The notes under the pieces were generated by a model that made no database searches, was not told where the DNA came from, and saw only the letters and a list, made by a program, of their open reading frames with translations. A DNA stretch of 64,000 bases from an uncultured bacterium (GTDB lineage: Bacteria > Planctomycetota > JAJSAM01 > JAJVHW01): contig CALKVK010000018.1 in the NCBI GenBank assembly GCA_937996235.1, positions 73,662 through 137,661 of the forward strand. The letters run 5' to 3'. Every line of letters starts with the position of its first letter. Position 1 is the stretch's first letter. This document shows positions 53,474 to 62,099 of this stretch, one piece after another. The position numbers and the translations under genes are program-made.

Positions 53474-54619
53474 TCAGCGCGCTGCCGCCCGCACGAGCGC
53501 GGCGACGAGTCCGTCGAGCCACGCGCGCGCATCGCGCGCCGCGCCCGACGCGGCGGCGGCAGCACGGCTGCGCTCGGCGCACTCGGGATCGGCGAGCCGC
53601 ACCGACCACGCCGCGAGGGCCGCAGCGAACGCTTCCGCGTCGCCCGTGGCGACGACCTCCCCCGCGGCCGCGTCGCGGAGCGCGTCGGCGGCGCCGTTCG
53701 CAGACGACGTCAGCACCGGCACGCCGCACGCGAGCGCCTCGAGCGTGACGAGCGAGCACGGGTCGCGGTACGTCGGCTGGACGACGAGGTCGGCGGCGGC
53801 GTAGAGCGGGCGGACGTCGCGGCCGTCGGTCACGGCCACGCGCCCCCCGATGCCCGCGGCGTCGGCGTCGCAGGCGATCGCGGCGGCGTCGTCGCCCGTC
53901 GTCGCGCAGCGCCACGTCAGGTCGCGGAGGCGCAGGAGCGCGCGCAGGAGCACGTGCCAGCCCTTCAGGCGGCGGTTCGTGCCGAGGAAGAGCAGCAGCG
54001 GGACGCCGTCGGGAACGCCGAGCGCCCGCCGCGTCGCGTCGCGGTGCTCGCCGCGCACGCCCGGGTGGAAGCGCGCGAGGTCCACGCCGTTGCCGTGCAC
54101 GACGAGCCGTCCGGCCGCGTGCGGATACGCCGCGGCGAGCTCGTCGCGCACGAGCTGCGAGACGCACCAGACCTCGCGGCAGCCGCCCGCGGCGAACGTC
54201 TCGGCCTCGAGCGCGAGGAACGCGCGGTGGCGCGGCGAGAGCGCGTGCAGCGCGCGCGACGCCGCACCGCCGACGCGCCCGCGCGCGGCTTCGCCTGCGG
54301 CGAGCGTCGCCGCGTGGGAGCCGCCGTGCGGCCAGTGCACGTCGACGCCCGGGGCGTGGCGCACGCCCAGCGTGACGTCGCACGCGTCCGTCGCCGCCGC
54401 CCCGAGCGAGCGCTCGGCCAGCGCGCGCTCGAAGCGTCCGCGCGGCAGGCGCGGCACGGCGACCCGCCGGAACGTGCCCGGCGCGCGGTCCGCCGCGGCG
54501 ACGCCGTAGACGAACGCCTCGTGGCCCTGCGCGGCGAGGTGCGCGACGAGCTGCGCGACCGCGCGCTCCATCCCGCCCTTCGCGGGGTCGTGGCGATCGA
54601 GCAGCACGCCGACGCGCAC
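53474..54619 (-). CDS. Glycosyltransferase family 4 protein, WaaG-like
   Basis: 381 residues. KGGMERAVAQLVAHLAAQGHEAFVYG opening, YPHAAGRLVVHGNGVDLARFHP linker, and donor motif YRDPCSLVTLEALACGVPVLTS (D replaces the first Glu of EX7E). The DPCSLxxLEALACG pattern is typical of WaaG, the glucosyltransferase of the LPS outer core. It closes the operon that begins with lpxK. The start lies four bases after the kinase stop. Confidence 0.88.
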   Translation of the reverse strand: MRVGVLLDRHDPAKGGMERAVAQLVAHLAAQGHEAFVYGVAAADRAPGTFRRVAVPRLPRGRFERALAERSLGAAATDACDVTLGVRHAPGVDVHWPHGGSHAATLAAGEAARGRVGGAASRALHALSPRHRAFLALEAETFAAGGCREVWCVSQLVRDELAAAYPHAAGRLVVHGNGVDLARFHPGVRGEHRDATRRALGVPDGVPLLLFLGTNRRLKGWHVLLRALLRLRDLTWRCATTGDDAAAIACDADAAGIGGRVAVTDGRDVRPLYAAADLVVQPTYRDPCSLVTLEALACGVPVLTSSANGAADALRDAAAGEVVATGDAEAFAAALAAWSVRLADPECAERSRAAAAASGAARDARAWLDGLVAALVRAAAR

Positions 54620-54623
54620 GCGT

Positions 54624-56105
54624 TCACCCGCCGCGGCGCGCCGCGTGCCGCTCCTCGCGCGCGCGGATGCGGCGCTCCTTCGCCGCGACGCGCCGCGCGA
54701 AGCGCTTCGCGGCCGCGTCGAGCCGCGGCACGCCGGCGTACGCGCGCAGGAAGCGCACGACGTCGGTCGCGTGGACGTGCTCGCGCGGGACGCCGTGCCA
54801 GAGCTGTGCGACGTCCTTCACGTACCAGCGCGCCCGCGGCGGCGGCGCGCGCCCCGCGCGGGTCAGGTCGATCAGGCGCAGCTCGAAGCGCGGGTCGCCG
54901 CCCGCGCCCCGCGCCCGACGCGCCGCGAACACGTGGCACGCATACGCGTCGCGGTGCCGCAGGCCCGCGCGGTGGAGCCGCCGGAAGAGTGCGCCGAGGT
55001 CGCGTGCGAGCACGCGGCGCTCCGGCTGCGTGACGCTCCCCGTGCGCAGCAGGTCGTCGAGCGGCTCGCCGTCGCAGCCGCGCACGACCACGAACGAGCC
55101 GCGCGCGCGGTCCTCGCCGTAGGCGGCGAGCCGGCAGACCGGCACGCCCGCGCGCGCGAGACGAGCGATGGCGCGGCGCTCGCGCAGCGCGGGACTCCAG
55201 CCCGCGGCCACGGGCGGGTAGAGCTTCATGAACCACGTGCGCCCGTCGGGGCCGCGGAAGCGCCGGTTCTCGCGGTCGGGCAGCGTGCGCACGATCTCGA
55301 GACCCGGCGGGTCGAGCAGCGTCGCGTAGAGGTCGCGCGGCGGCGCGCCGCACAGCGCCGTCAGCGCCGCGAGCAGCTCCGGGTGCGCGTCGGCGTGCGC
55401 GTGGCGCCAACGCGTGCGGAGCGCGAGCCGGCGCAGCGCCGCGTCCACGTCGCGGGCGAGCGGACGCAGCGCGGCGCCGCGCGCTCCGAGCGCCTCGCGC
55501 AGAAGGCGTGTGCGCTGCGCGGTGCCGACGCCGAGCGGCAGCGAGAAGAGCAGGGCCGCGAGGTCCTCGGCGCGCTGCGACGCGCGCACGCCGCCGAGCG
55601 GCGCCGCGGCGCGCGCGACGTCGATGAGCGTCGTCCGCACGTCCGGCGCAGCGGCCTCGTCCACGAACACGTGCCCCGCCGTCAGGTCCGGGAACCGGAA
55701 GCCGCGGCCGTGGAGGCGCGCGGCGAGCGCAGCGGCCGCGCCGAGCAGACGCCGCGCACGCACGGCGTCGCCCGCGCCGAGCGCCGCGCGCAGCGCCGCG
55801 TCGAGCGTCGCGCCGGGAGCCGGCTCGGTCACCATCCAGTACGCGCCCGCGTGACGCCCCGCGGCGACGAGCGTCGCGACGGGCAGCCCCGCGCGTGCCA
55901 GGCGCTCGCCCGCGAGCACCTCGCGCGCGACCTCCGCGGCCTTCGCGCCGACGCCGCGCTTGACGAACCACGTGCGGCCGTCCTCGTCCACGCGCCAGAC
56001 CGCGCGCTCGCGCTTCTGCTGCACGAGCGTGCCGCGCCGCCCCTCCACGAGTCCGCCGACCCAGCGCTCGGGCCCCGGGAACGGGACGTCGTGGAGACTC
56101 AGCAC
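54624..56105 (-). CDS. Tandem Kdo-kinase/InaA-family lipopolysaccharide kinase
   Basis: 493 residues formed by two kinase-like halves. N-half (1-240): WRVDEDGRTWFVKRG as the ATP-lysine strand, then LHGRGFRFPDLTAGHVFVD. C-half (250-493): RRFRGPDGRTWFMKLYPP, FVVVRGCDGEPLDDLLR and the catalytic-loop pattern LRHRDAYACHVF typical of InaA/WaaP/KdkA. These enzymes phosphorylate Kdo or heptose in the LPS core. Only the C-half keeps the His-Arg-Asp-type loop; the N-half has Phe-Pro-Asp. The start overlaps the stop of the nucleotidyltransferase gene (GTGCTGA). Confidence 0.85.
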   Translation of the reverse strand: MLSLHDVPFPGPERWVGGLVEGRRGTLVQQKRERAVWRVDEDGRTWFVKRGVGAKAAEVAREVLAGERLARAGLPVATLVAAGRHAGAYWMVTEPAPGATLDAALRAALGAGDAVRARRLLGAAAALAARLHGRGFRFPDLTAGHVFVDEAAAPDVRTTLIDVARAAAPLGGVRASQRAEDLAALLFSLPLGVGTAQRTRLLREALGARGAALRPLARDVDAALRRLALRTRWRHAHADAHPELLAALTALCGAPPRDLYATLLDPPGLEIVRTLPDRENRRFRGPDGRTWFMKLYPPVAAGWSPALRERRAIARLARAGVPVCRLAAYGEDRARGSFVVVRGCDGEPLDDLLRTGSVTQPERRVLARDLGALFRRLHRAGLRHRDAYACHVFAARRARGAGGDPRFELRLIDLTRAGRAPPPRARWYVKDVAQLWHGVPREHVHATDVVRFLRAYAGVPRLDAAAKRFARRVAAKERRIRAREERHAARRGG

Positions 56106-56611
56106 GCGGCCGCTCCGCCGTCCGGCGCCGTGCGGGCGCGCCGCGCGATGTCGGACGACGAGCGCGTCTTCACGTCGCCGACGATCGCGACGCGCGCGCC
56201 GATGGCGCGCACGGTCTCGAGCTCCGGCACGGTGTCGGCCGTCCAGTCGGTGCCCTTGGCGTGCACGTGCGGGCGCAGCGCGCGCAGGATCGCGTCGGCG
56301 GTCGGCTCGTCGAACACCGTCACGTAGTCCACGCACGCGAGGGCCGCGAGGATCTCGGCGCGGTCCGCCTGCGACTGCAGCGGACGCCCCGCGCCCTTGT
56401 TGCGGCGCACGCTGGCGTCGCTGTTCAGCGCGACGACGAGCACGTCGCCCTCGGCGCGGGCGGCCCGCAGGTAGCGCACGTGCCCCGCGTGCAGCAGGTC
56501 GAAGCAGCCGTTCGCGAGCACGACGGTGCGCCCGCCCGCGCGCTCCGCGTCGAGCGCCGCCGCGAGCGCGTCGCGGTCGAGCTCGATGCGCGCGCCGCCC
56601 GCCGTGCTCAT
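56099..56611 (-). CDS. Stand-alone HldE-C/RfaE2-type nucleotidyltransferase
   Basis: 170 residues. Contains the cytidylyltransferase-fold motif LANGCFDLLHAGHVRYLRAA (HxGH) and KGTDWTADTVPELETV, GDVKTRSSSDIARRAR. It resembles the C-terminal adenylyltransferase of HldE, which makes ADP-heptose from heptose-1-phosphate. The full bifunctional HldE is encoded immediately upstream, so this copy is redundant or has a different sugar. ATGA overlap with the hldE stop. Confidence 0.9.
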   Translation of the reverse strand: MSTAGGARIELDRDALAAALDAERAGGRTVVLANGCFDLLHAGHVRYLRAARAEGDVLVVALNSDASVRRNKGAGRPLQSQADRAEILAALACVDYVTVFDEPTADAILRALRPHVHAKGTDWTADTVPELETVRAIGARVAIVGDVKTRSSSDIARRARTAPDGGAAAC

Positions 56612-58086
56612 GCGCCCGGCGCGTCGGCCGCGCGGATGCGCTCGATGACGCCCGTCGTCGACCGACCCTCGACGAGCGGCACCAGCACCACGCGTCCGCC
56701 GCGCGCCTCGACGACGTCGGTGCCGACGACGCCCTTGTCGCGCCAGTCGGCGCCCTTCACGAGCACGTCGGGCTGCACGGCCTTGATCAGCTCGTGCGGC
56801 GTGTCCTCGGAGAACGGCACCACGAAGTCGACGCACGCGAGCGACGCGAGCAGCTCGGCGCGGTCGTCGAGCCGGTTGACGGGGCGCGTCGGGCCCTTGA
56901 GGCGTCGCACGGATCCGTCGTCGTTCAGCCCGACGACGAGCACGTCGCCCTGCGCGCGCGCCTCCTGCAGGTAGCGCGCGTGCCCGGCGTGCAGGATGTC
57001 GAAGCAGCCGTTCGTGAACACGATCTCGCGGCCCGCGGCGCGCAGCGGCTCGAGCGCCGCGAGGAGCTGCTCGCGCGAGACGACGCGGTGCGACGCCTCG
57101 GGCAGGGCGCCGAGCGCCCGCAGCACCTCGTCGCGCGTCACCGGCACGGCGCCGACCTTGCCGCACTCGACGCCCGCCGCGACGTTCGCGAGCAGCATCG
57201 CGTCGTGCAGCGCGCGCCCGTCGCCGAGCGCGAGACCGAGCACGGCGGTGACGACGTCGCCCGCACCGCTGACGTCGTAGACCTCGCGCGGCGTCGTCGG
57301 CACGAAGCGCTCGTCGGCGCCGCGCTCGAAGAGCGCCATGCCGTCCTTGTCGAGCGTCACGACGACCGCGTCCACGCCCGCGAGGTCGAGCAGCTTGCGG
57401 CCCGCGTGGGCGATGCCCTCGCGGTCGTCGACGTCGATGCCCGTCGCCTCGCGCGCCTCCTTGCGGTTCGGCGTCAGCACCGACGCGCCCGCGTAGCGCG
57501 AGTAGTCGAGGCCCTTCGGATCGACGACCACCGGCAGCCCGCGCGCGCGCGCCGCGGCGATCGCACGGCGCGTCACGTCGGCGGAGAGCACGCCCTTCGC
57601 GTAGTCGGAGAGCACGACGCAGTGCGCGTCGTCGAGCGCCGCCTCGTACGCGGCGAGCAGGCGCTCCTCGTCGTCCGCGGAGTGGCGGCCCGACTCCTCG
57701 CGATCCACGCGCAGCACCTGCTGGTGCCCCGCCGCGCGGCCCGCGACCATGCGCGTCTTCAGGGTCGTCGCGCGGCCCTCCACCGTCACGATGCCGTCCA
57801 CGTCGGCACCGTACCCGCGCAGCAGCCGCACGAGCGCGCGCCCCGCGCCGTCGCCGCCCACGCTCCCGACCACGCGCACCGCGGCGCCGAGCACGCGCAG
57901 GTTCGCGGCGACGCTCGCCGCGCCGCCGGGGCGCTCCTCCTCGCGCTGCACGCGCAGCACCTGGATCGGCGCCTCGGGCGAGATGCGCGTCACGCTGCCG
58001 AACACGTAGCGGTCGAGCATCAGGTCGCCGACGACCACGACCGTCGGCGTGCCGAGCTCCTGGACCAGCGACACCAGCTCCGTCAC
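56608..58086 (-). CDS. hldE: Bifunctional heptose-7-phosphate kinase / heptose-1-phosphate adenylyltransferase
   Basis: 492 residues. Residues 1-320 are a PfkB/ribokinase domain (GDLMLDRYVFGSVTRISPEAP, RPGGAASVAANLR, VYDVSGAGDVVTAVL catalytic Asp). Residues 345-490 are a nucleotidyltransferase with FTNGCFDILHAGHARYLQEA and KGADWRDKGVVGTDVV. It carries out two steps of ADP-L-glycero-D-manno-heptose synthesis for LPS. GTG start overlaps the stop of the upstream hypothetical. The complete enzyme makes the following extra nucleotidyltransferase surprising. Confidence 0.96.
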   Translation of the reverse strand: MTELVSLVQELGTPTVVVVGDLMLDRYVFGSVTRISPEAPIQVLRVQREEERPGGAASVAANLRVLGAAVRVVGSVGGDGAGRALVRLLRGYGADVDGIVTVEGRATTLKTRMVAGRAAGHQQVLRVDREESGRHSADDEERLLAAYEAALDDAHCVVLSDYAKGVLSADVTRRAIAAARARGLPVVVDPKGLDYSRYAGASVLTPNRKEAREATGIDVDDREGIAHAGRKLLDLAGVDAVVVTLDKDGMALFERGADERFVPTTPREVYDVSGAGDVVTAVLGLALGDGRALHDAMLLANVAAGVECGKVGAVPVTRDEVLRALGALPEASHRVVSREQLLAALEPLRAAGREIVFTNGCFDILHAGHARYLQEARAQGDVLVVGLNDDGSVRRLKGPTRPVNRLDDRAELLASLACVDFVVPFSEDTPHELIKAVQPDVLVKGADWRDKGVVGTDVVEARGGRVVLVPLVEGRSTTGVIERIRAADAPGA

Positions 58087-59045
58087 GATGCCTCCCGCGC
58101 GAGCGCGTGCAGGACCGCCATCCGGAAGAGCGGCAGCATGATCTCGTGGTGCCCGGCGAGGTCGTAGCCGCGCGCGGGCGGGCGCTTCACCACGTTCGTG
58201 AGCGGACGGTAGTGCCGCAGCATGTCGAAGTTGGCCGTCGTCAGGTCCTCGACCGGATGGCCCGTGTTGCGCGCGACCGAGATCGCCTTCAGGAACACCT
58301 CGGGCAGGAGCACCGCCGAGCCGAGGTTCAGCCACACGCCGTGCGCGAGCCGCGAGACCACCGTGCACGCGATGCGGAAGTCGGTCTGCGTCGCGGCGCC
58401 GACGTCCGCGCCGTCGGCGAGCGGGTGCATGTGCACGGTGTCGGTGCCGACGGCGACGTGGACGGTGCACGGCAGGCGGCGCTCCGCCGCGGCCGCGAGC
58501 AGCGAGTGGCGCGCGTGCGGCGCGCCGCTCTCGAGCAGTCCGAGTCCGAGCGCGCGCCCGAAGCCGATGTCCTCGCGGCGCGCGCGCGCGGCCGCGGCGG
58601 CGAACGCGCGGCCCGTCTCGTCGGACATGCCGTACGCACCGGCGTCGAGTCCGGCGGCGACGTCCTCGGACGTGTGCCCGACCGCGGCGATCTCCCAGTC
58701 GTGGATCGCCGAGCTGCCCGCGAGGTGCACCGACGTCACGACGCCGCGCGCGACGAGGTCGACCAGCGTCGGGCCGCAGCCCGTCTTGACGACGTGCCCG
58801 CCGAGCGCGATCGCGACGCCGTGCCCGCCGCGGTGGGCACGCGCCACGTGCGCGGCGAGCGCGCGCAGGTTCGACGCCGCGAGGAAGTCGGGCAGCGCGT
58901 CGAGCAGCGCGCCGACGGACGCGTCCGGCGGCGGCAGCGCGCCGAAACGCGAGACGTCCACGATCGACGGACGCCCGCCGAGCGGGCGCGTCGTCACGGC
59001 CGACAGGTCGAAGGGCTCCGCGTCGGGCGCGGGCGACGTGTCCAC
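58083..59045 (-). CDS. Conserved hypothetical, unrecognised family, in LPS operon
   Basis: 320 residues. Possible Rossmann-like features: GVAIALGGHVVKTGCGPTLVDL, SVHLAGSSAIHDWEIAAVGHTSEDV, VHVAVGTDTVHMHPLADGAD and HGVWLNLGSAVLLPEVFLKA. The spacing suggests a nucleotide-binding fold of deoxyhypusine-synthase-like type, but I cannot prove it. GTG 59045 has a strong AGGAGG site five bases upstream. The gene lies between the LpxL-type acyltransferase and hldE, so a step in heptose or lipid A metabolism is plausible. Confidence 0.65.
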   Translation of the reverse strand: MDTSPAPDAEPFDLSAVTTRPLGGRPSIVDVSRFGALPPPDASVGALLDALPDFLAASNLRALAAHVARAHRGGHGVAIALGGHVVKTGCGPTLVDLVARGVVTSVHLAGSSAIHDWEIAAVGHTSEDVAAGLDAGAYGMSDETGRAFAAAAARARREDIGFGRALGLGLLESGAPHARHSLLAAAAERRLPCTVHVAVGTDTVHMHPLADGADVGAATQTDFRIACTVVSRLAHGVWLNLGSAVLLPEVFLKAISVARNTGHPVEDLTTANFDMLRHYRPLTNVVKRPPARGYDLAGHHEIMLPLFRMAVLHALAREAS

Positions 59046-59059
59046 TCGCTCCTCCTCGT

Positions 59060-60016
59060 TCAGCCCGCGGGCGGCCGCGTCTTCCAGCGCCGGTGCAGCC
59101 ACAGCCACTGCTCGGGCGCCCGGCGCACGGCCCGTTCGAGCCGCCGGTTCAGCTCGGCCGTCACGCGCAGCACCTCCGCGTCGTGCTCGGCGTCCGCGCG
59201 CACCTCGAGCGCCGGCTCGAACCACGTCCGGTACCGGAACCCCGGCCCCGTGCGGAGCGCGAACCCGGGGATGATCGCCGCTCCGGTGCGCAGCGCCAAC
59301 TCCGCGGGTGTCGGGATCGTGCTCGCGGGTGTGCCGAAGAACGGGGCGAACACGCCGTGTCCGCGCGCGTCCTGGTCGATCAGCAGCGCGACGCAGCGCC
59401 CCGCGCGGAGCGCCTTCAGGAGCCCGCGCACGGCGCCGTGCTTCTCGACGACGTCGGAGCCCTCGGAGCCGCGCAGCGAGCGCACCCATGCGTCGAGCAG
59501 CGGGTTGTCGAGCGGGCGGTACACGCTCACGGGATGGACGCCGACGCCCATCCCGGCGGCGCCCATCACCTCCCAGTTGCCGAGGTGGCCCGAGACGACG
59601 AGCACGCCGCGCCCCGCGTCGAGCGCGGCGCGCAGGTGCTCGGTGCCCTCGAGCTCGACGACCGCGTCGATGCCGCGGCGCGCGAGGGTGCGCGGCAGCC
59701 GCACCATCTCGACGCCGATCCCGACGAGGTGACGGAAGACGCCGCGGACGACGCGGCGCACCTCGCGCTCCGTCGGCGGCGCGCCCGACGCGTCGAGCAG
59801 GTGGGCGCGCACGTTGTCGCGGCCGATCGCGACGTGGCGCCGGTCGATCGCGTGCAGCAGGTCGCCGGCGCGGCGTGCGCACCAGTACGCGACGGGCTCG
59901 GGCACGCGGGCGACGACGCCCGCGAACGCGCGCGCGACCACGTACTCGACGCGGTGCCGCAGGCGCGGGGGGTCCGGCCGAGATCCCGCCGTCTCGACCG
60001 CGACCACGCGGCTCAC
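59060..60016 (-). CDS. Lipid A biosynthesis acyltransferase (LpxL/HtrB-like)
   Basis: 318 residues. The HX4E acyltransferase motif is present in VVSGHLGNWEVMGA. PVSVYRPLDNPLLDAWVRSLR and LLIDQDARGHGVFAPFFGTPAST are typical of the LpxL/LpxM family, which adds secondary acyl chains to lipid A precursors from acyl-ACP at the inner membrane. GTG 60016 overlaps the lpxK stop by four bases. The order lpxK-lpxL-heptose genes fits a lipid A core operon. Which acyl position it serves cannot be told. Confidence 0.92.
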   Translation of the reverse strand: MSRVVAVETAGSRPDPPRLRHRVEYVVARAFAGVVARVPEPVAYWCARRAGDLLHAIDRRHVAIGRDNVRAHLLDASGAPPTEREVRRVVRGVFRHLVGIGVEMVRLPRTLARRGIDAVVELEGTEHLRAALDAGRGVLVVSGHLGNWEVMGAAGMGVGVHPVSVYRPLDNPLLDAWVRSLRGSEGSDVVEKHGAVRGLLKALRAGRCVALLIDQDARGHGVFAPFFGTPASTIPTPAELALRTGAAIIPGFALRTGPGFRYRTWFEPALEVRADAEHDAEVLRVTAELNRRLERAVRRAPEQWLWLHRRWKTRPPAG

Positions 60017-61071
60017 CGGGCGGAGAGCGCCTCTCCGAGGAGCTTGTCCCAGTCGGCCTTGCCGTCGGTGATCCGCGCCTCGACCTCGACGGCGCGGAGC
60101 GGCGGCGCGGCGGCGGGCCACGCGAGCTCGGCGAGCTTGACGGCGTCCTTCACCGTCGTGACGACCTGCGCCGCGGAGTGCGACGCCGCCGTGCGCGCGA
60201 GCTCGGCCGCGTCGGCCTGGCTCCACGCGTGGTGGTCGCCGCGGACCACGTGCGCGACGACGCGCGCGCCGACGCGGCGCACGCTGCGCGCGAAGGCGTC
60301 CGGGTTGCCGACGCCGCTCGCGAGCACCACCGTGACACCGCGCAGCGACGCGGCGTCGCCCTGCGGCGCGCCCGCGGCGTCGGTCAGCCGCGTGAGCTGC
60401 ATCTCCGACACCACGATGCGCGCGTACGGGTTGTGTGCGAGGATCTCGCGCCGCAGCTCCGCGATGCGCTCCGGCGTCGCGAGCTCGGCGCGCGTGATGA
60501 CGACCGGCCTGGCGCGATAGAGCGCGGACGGCGACTCGCGCAGGAGTCCGCGGGGCAGCACGGCGCCGTAGCCCCACGGGTTGGTCGCGTCGATCAGGCA
60601 CACGTTCAGGTCGCGCGCGAGGGCGTGGTACTGGAAGCCGTCGTCGAGCACGAGCACGTCGCCGAGGCGCGCGGTCGCGGCGTGCTGCGCGAGAGCGACG
60701 CGGTCCTTGCCCTGCAGGTGGATCAGGTCGGGGAAGCGACGCTCGAGCACGCGCGCCTCGTCGTTGCGGCCGTCCGCGCCGGCACACCACCCGCGCGAGA
60801 GCACGACGGGCCGGCGCCCCTTCGCGCGCAACTGCTCGACGAGGAGCGCGACGAACGGCGTCTTGCCGGTGCCGCCGGCGGTCAGGTTGCCGACGGAGAC
60901 GACGGGCACGTCGACGGCGGTGCCGCCCTGGCCCGTGCGCACGATCTCGACGAGCGAGGAGCCGAGGCGGTACGGGACCGAGAGCAGTCCGAGCGCGCCG
61001 CGCGCGAGCCCTGCGCCCACGCCGCCGGCCTCGCCGCTCACGATCCGTCGATACGAGGTGCAGCAGGTCAT
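60013..61071 (-). CDS. lpxK: Tetraacyldisaccharide 4'-kinase
   Basis: 352 residues. The P-loop VGNLTAGGTGKTPFV and DDGFQYHALARDLNVCLIDA are diagnostic of LpxK, which phosphorylates the 4' position of the lipid A disaccharide with ATP at the inner membrane. LPRGLLRESPSALYRARPVVITRA and LASGVGNPDAFARSVR are conserved downstream. ATG 61071 has a TAGACT element nine bases before it and no Shine-Dalgarno. It opens the 53-61 kb operon. Confidence 0.96.
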   Translation of the reverse strand: MTCCTSYRRIVSGEAGGVGAGLARGALGLLSVPYRLGSSLVEIVRTGQGGTAVDVPVVSVGNLTAGGTGKTPFVALLVEQLRAKGRRPVVLSRGWCAGADGRNDEARVLERRFPDLIHLQGKDRVALAQHAATARLGDVLVLDDGFQYHALARDLNVCLIDATNPWGYGAVLPRGLLRESPSALYRARPVVITRAELATPERIAELRREILAHNPYARIVVSEMQLTRLTDAAGAPQGDAASLRGVTVVLASGVGNPDAFARSVRRVGARVVAHVVRGDHHAWSQADAAELARTAASHSAAQVVTTVKDAVKLAELAWPAAAPPLRAVEVEARITDGKADWDKLLGEALSAR

Positions 61072-61080
61072 CGCGCGCGG

Positions 61081-61086
61081 AGTCTA
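61081..61086 (-). promoter_or_regulatory. Candidate -10 element TAGACT, leaderless layout, for the lpxK operon
   Basis: TAGACT on the minus strand ends nine bases before ATG 61071. Confidence 0.45.
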
Positions 61087-61115
61087 CGCCCCGCGGGAGA
61101 CCGCTCTACCTTTCG

Positions 61116-61952
61116 TCAGCGCGCCGCCGGCGCTGCCGTCGCCGCCGCGGAGCCCGCACCGTCGCCGGCCGCGGCCTTGCGCGCCGCCTCCTGCCTGAGG
61201 TGCTCGTCGCGGGCCTTCGACCACTCGTCGAAGCTCTCGAGGAACGCGCGTTCGTCGTCCGACGGGAAGAGACCGAGCACCACCTTGCGGCGCTGGATCT
61301 CGGCCGGCGTCTCGGGCTTCCAGCGCGTGAGCGGGAAGCGCTCGAGCAGCGCCTTGCGGCGCGCGGCGGTGCGCTCCGCCTCGGACATCGCGGGGGCGGT
61401 CTCGCCGGCTTCGCCGTCGGGAGCGCCCGCGGCCTCGTCCTCCGCGGCCGCCGCGCGCGCCTTCGCGCTGGTCTCCTCCTCGTGCTCCTTCGCCTTCGCC
61501 TCGGCCTCGACCTCGGCGGAGAGCTCGGCCGCCCGCACCGCGCGCAGCACGGCCCGCTCGGCGTCGGCCCGCTCGCGGGCCGCGACGCGCGCCTTCGCGA
61601 TCGACCGGCCCTCGGAGACGGACAACGCGCCGACCTCGTCGAGCCGCTCGACGGCCTTCACGGGCACGAAGATGAACCCGTCCTGGAGGAGGGGGAACCA
61701 GAGGCGCAGACCCGCCTCCGGGTCGTCCTGGTCCGACGGCTCGTACGCGCCGCCCTGTCCCCGCCGCTCGAACACGCTGGCGCCGCGGACCACGCCGACC
61801 AGCTCACCGCCGTTGCGCAGCCGCACGCGGTAGCGCACACCGGTCACGGGCTCGAGGTTGAGGGTGTTGCCCGCGGGCTGCCCGCTCTCGTCGTCCGCCG
61901 TGGCGACGGACGCGCAGAGCGCGAGCACGATCAGGGCTGCAGCGGTTCGCAT
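61116..61952 (-). CDS. Secreted protein with LSm-like module and long acidic coiled coil
   Basis: 278 residues. A signal peptide (ALIVLALCASVATA) is followed by a small beta module (VRYRVRLRNGGELVGVVRGAS) like that in the peptidase at 1841. A long Glu/Ala/Arg helix (about 118-190) is likely a coiled coil. A conserved-looking FPLTRWKPETPAEIQRRKVVLGLFPSDDERAFLE follows, then an Ala-rich tail. ATG 61952 has AGGAG seven bases upstream. Function unknown; the module combination recurs in planctomycete-type genomes. Confidence 0.75.
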   Translation of the reverse strand: MRTAAALIVLALCASVATADDESGQPAGNTLNLEPVTGVRYRVRLRNGGELVGVVRGASVFERRGQGGAYEPSDQDDPEAGLRLWFPLLQDGFIFVPVKAVERLDEVGALSVSEGRSIAKARVAARERADAERAVLRAVRAAELSAEVEAEAKAKEHEEETSAKARAAAAEDEAAGAPDGEAGETAPAMSEAERTAARRKALLERFPLTRWKPETPAEIQRRKVVLGLFPSDDERAFLESFDEWSKARDEHLRQEAARKAAAGDGAGSAAATAAPAAR

Positions 61953-62099
61953 CGGAGGCTCCTCGTCGGAACACAGGAGGACCTGCGTCGTCCCCTGGGA
62001 TCGGGAGCACCCCGGTCCGGACTTGAGACGCAGAAGGGCGCGCGACACCGGACGGAGTCCGGCGCCGCGCGCCCCGCGCGCACCCCGAGCCTGCCGGGT

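Noticed and set aside
53457..53500. Rho-independent terminator between the convergent genes at 53.46 kb
   Set aside because: There are GC-rich inverted repeats but no T-tract on either strand.
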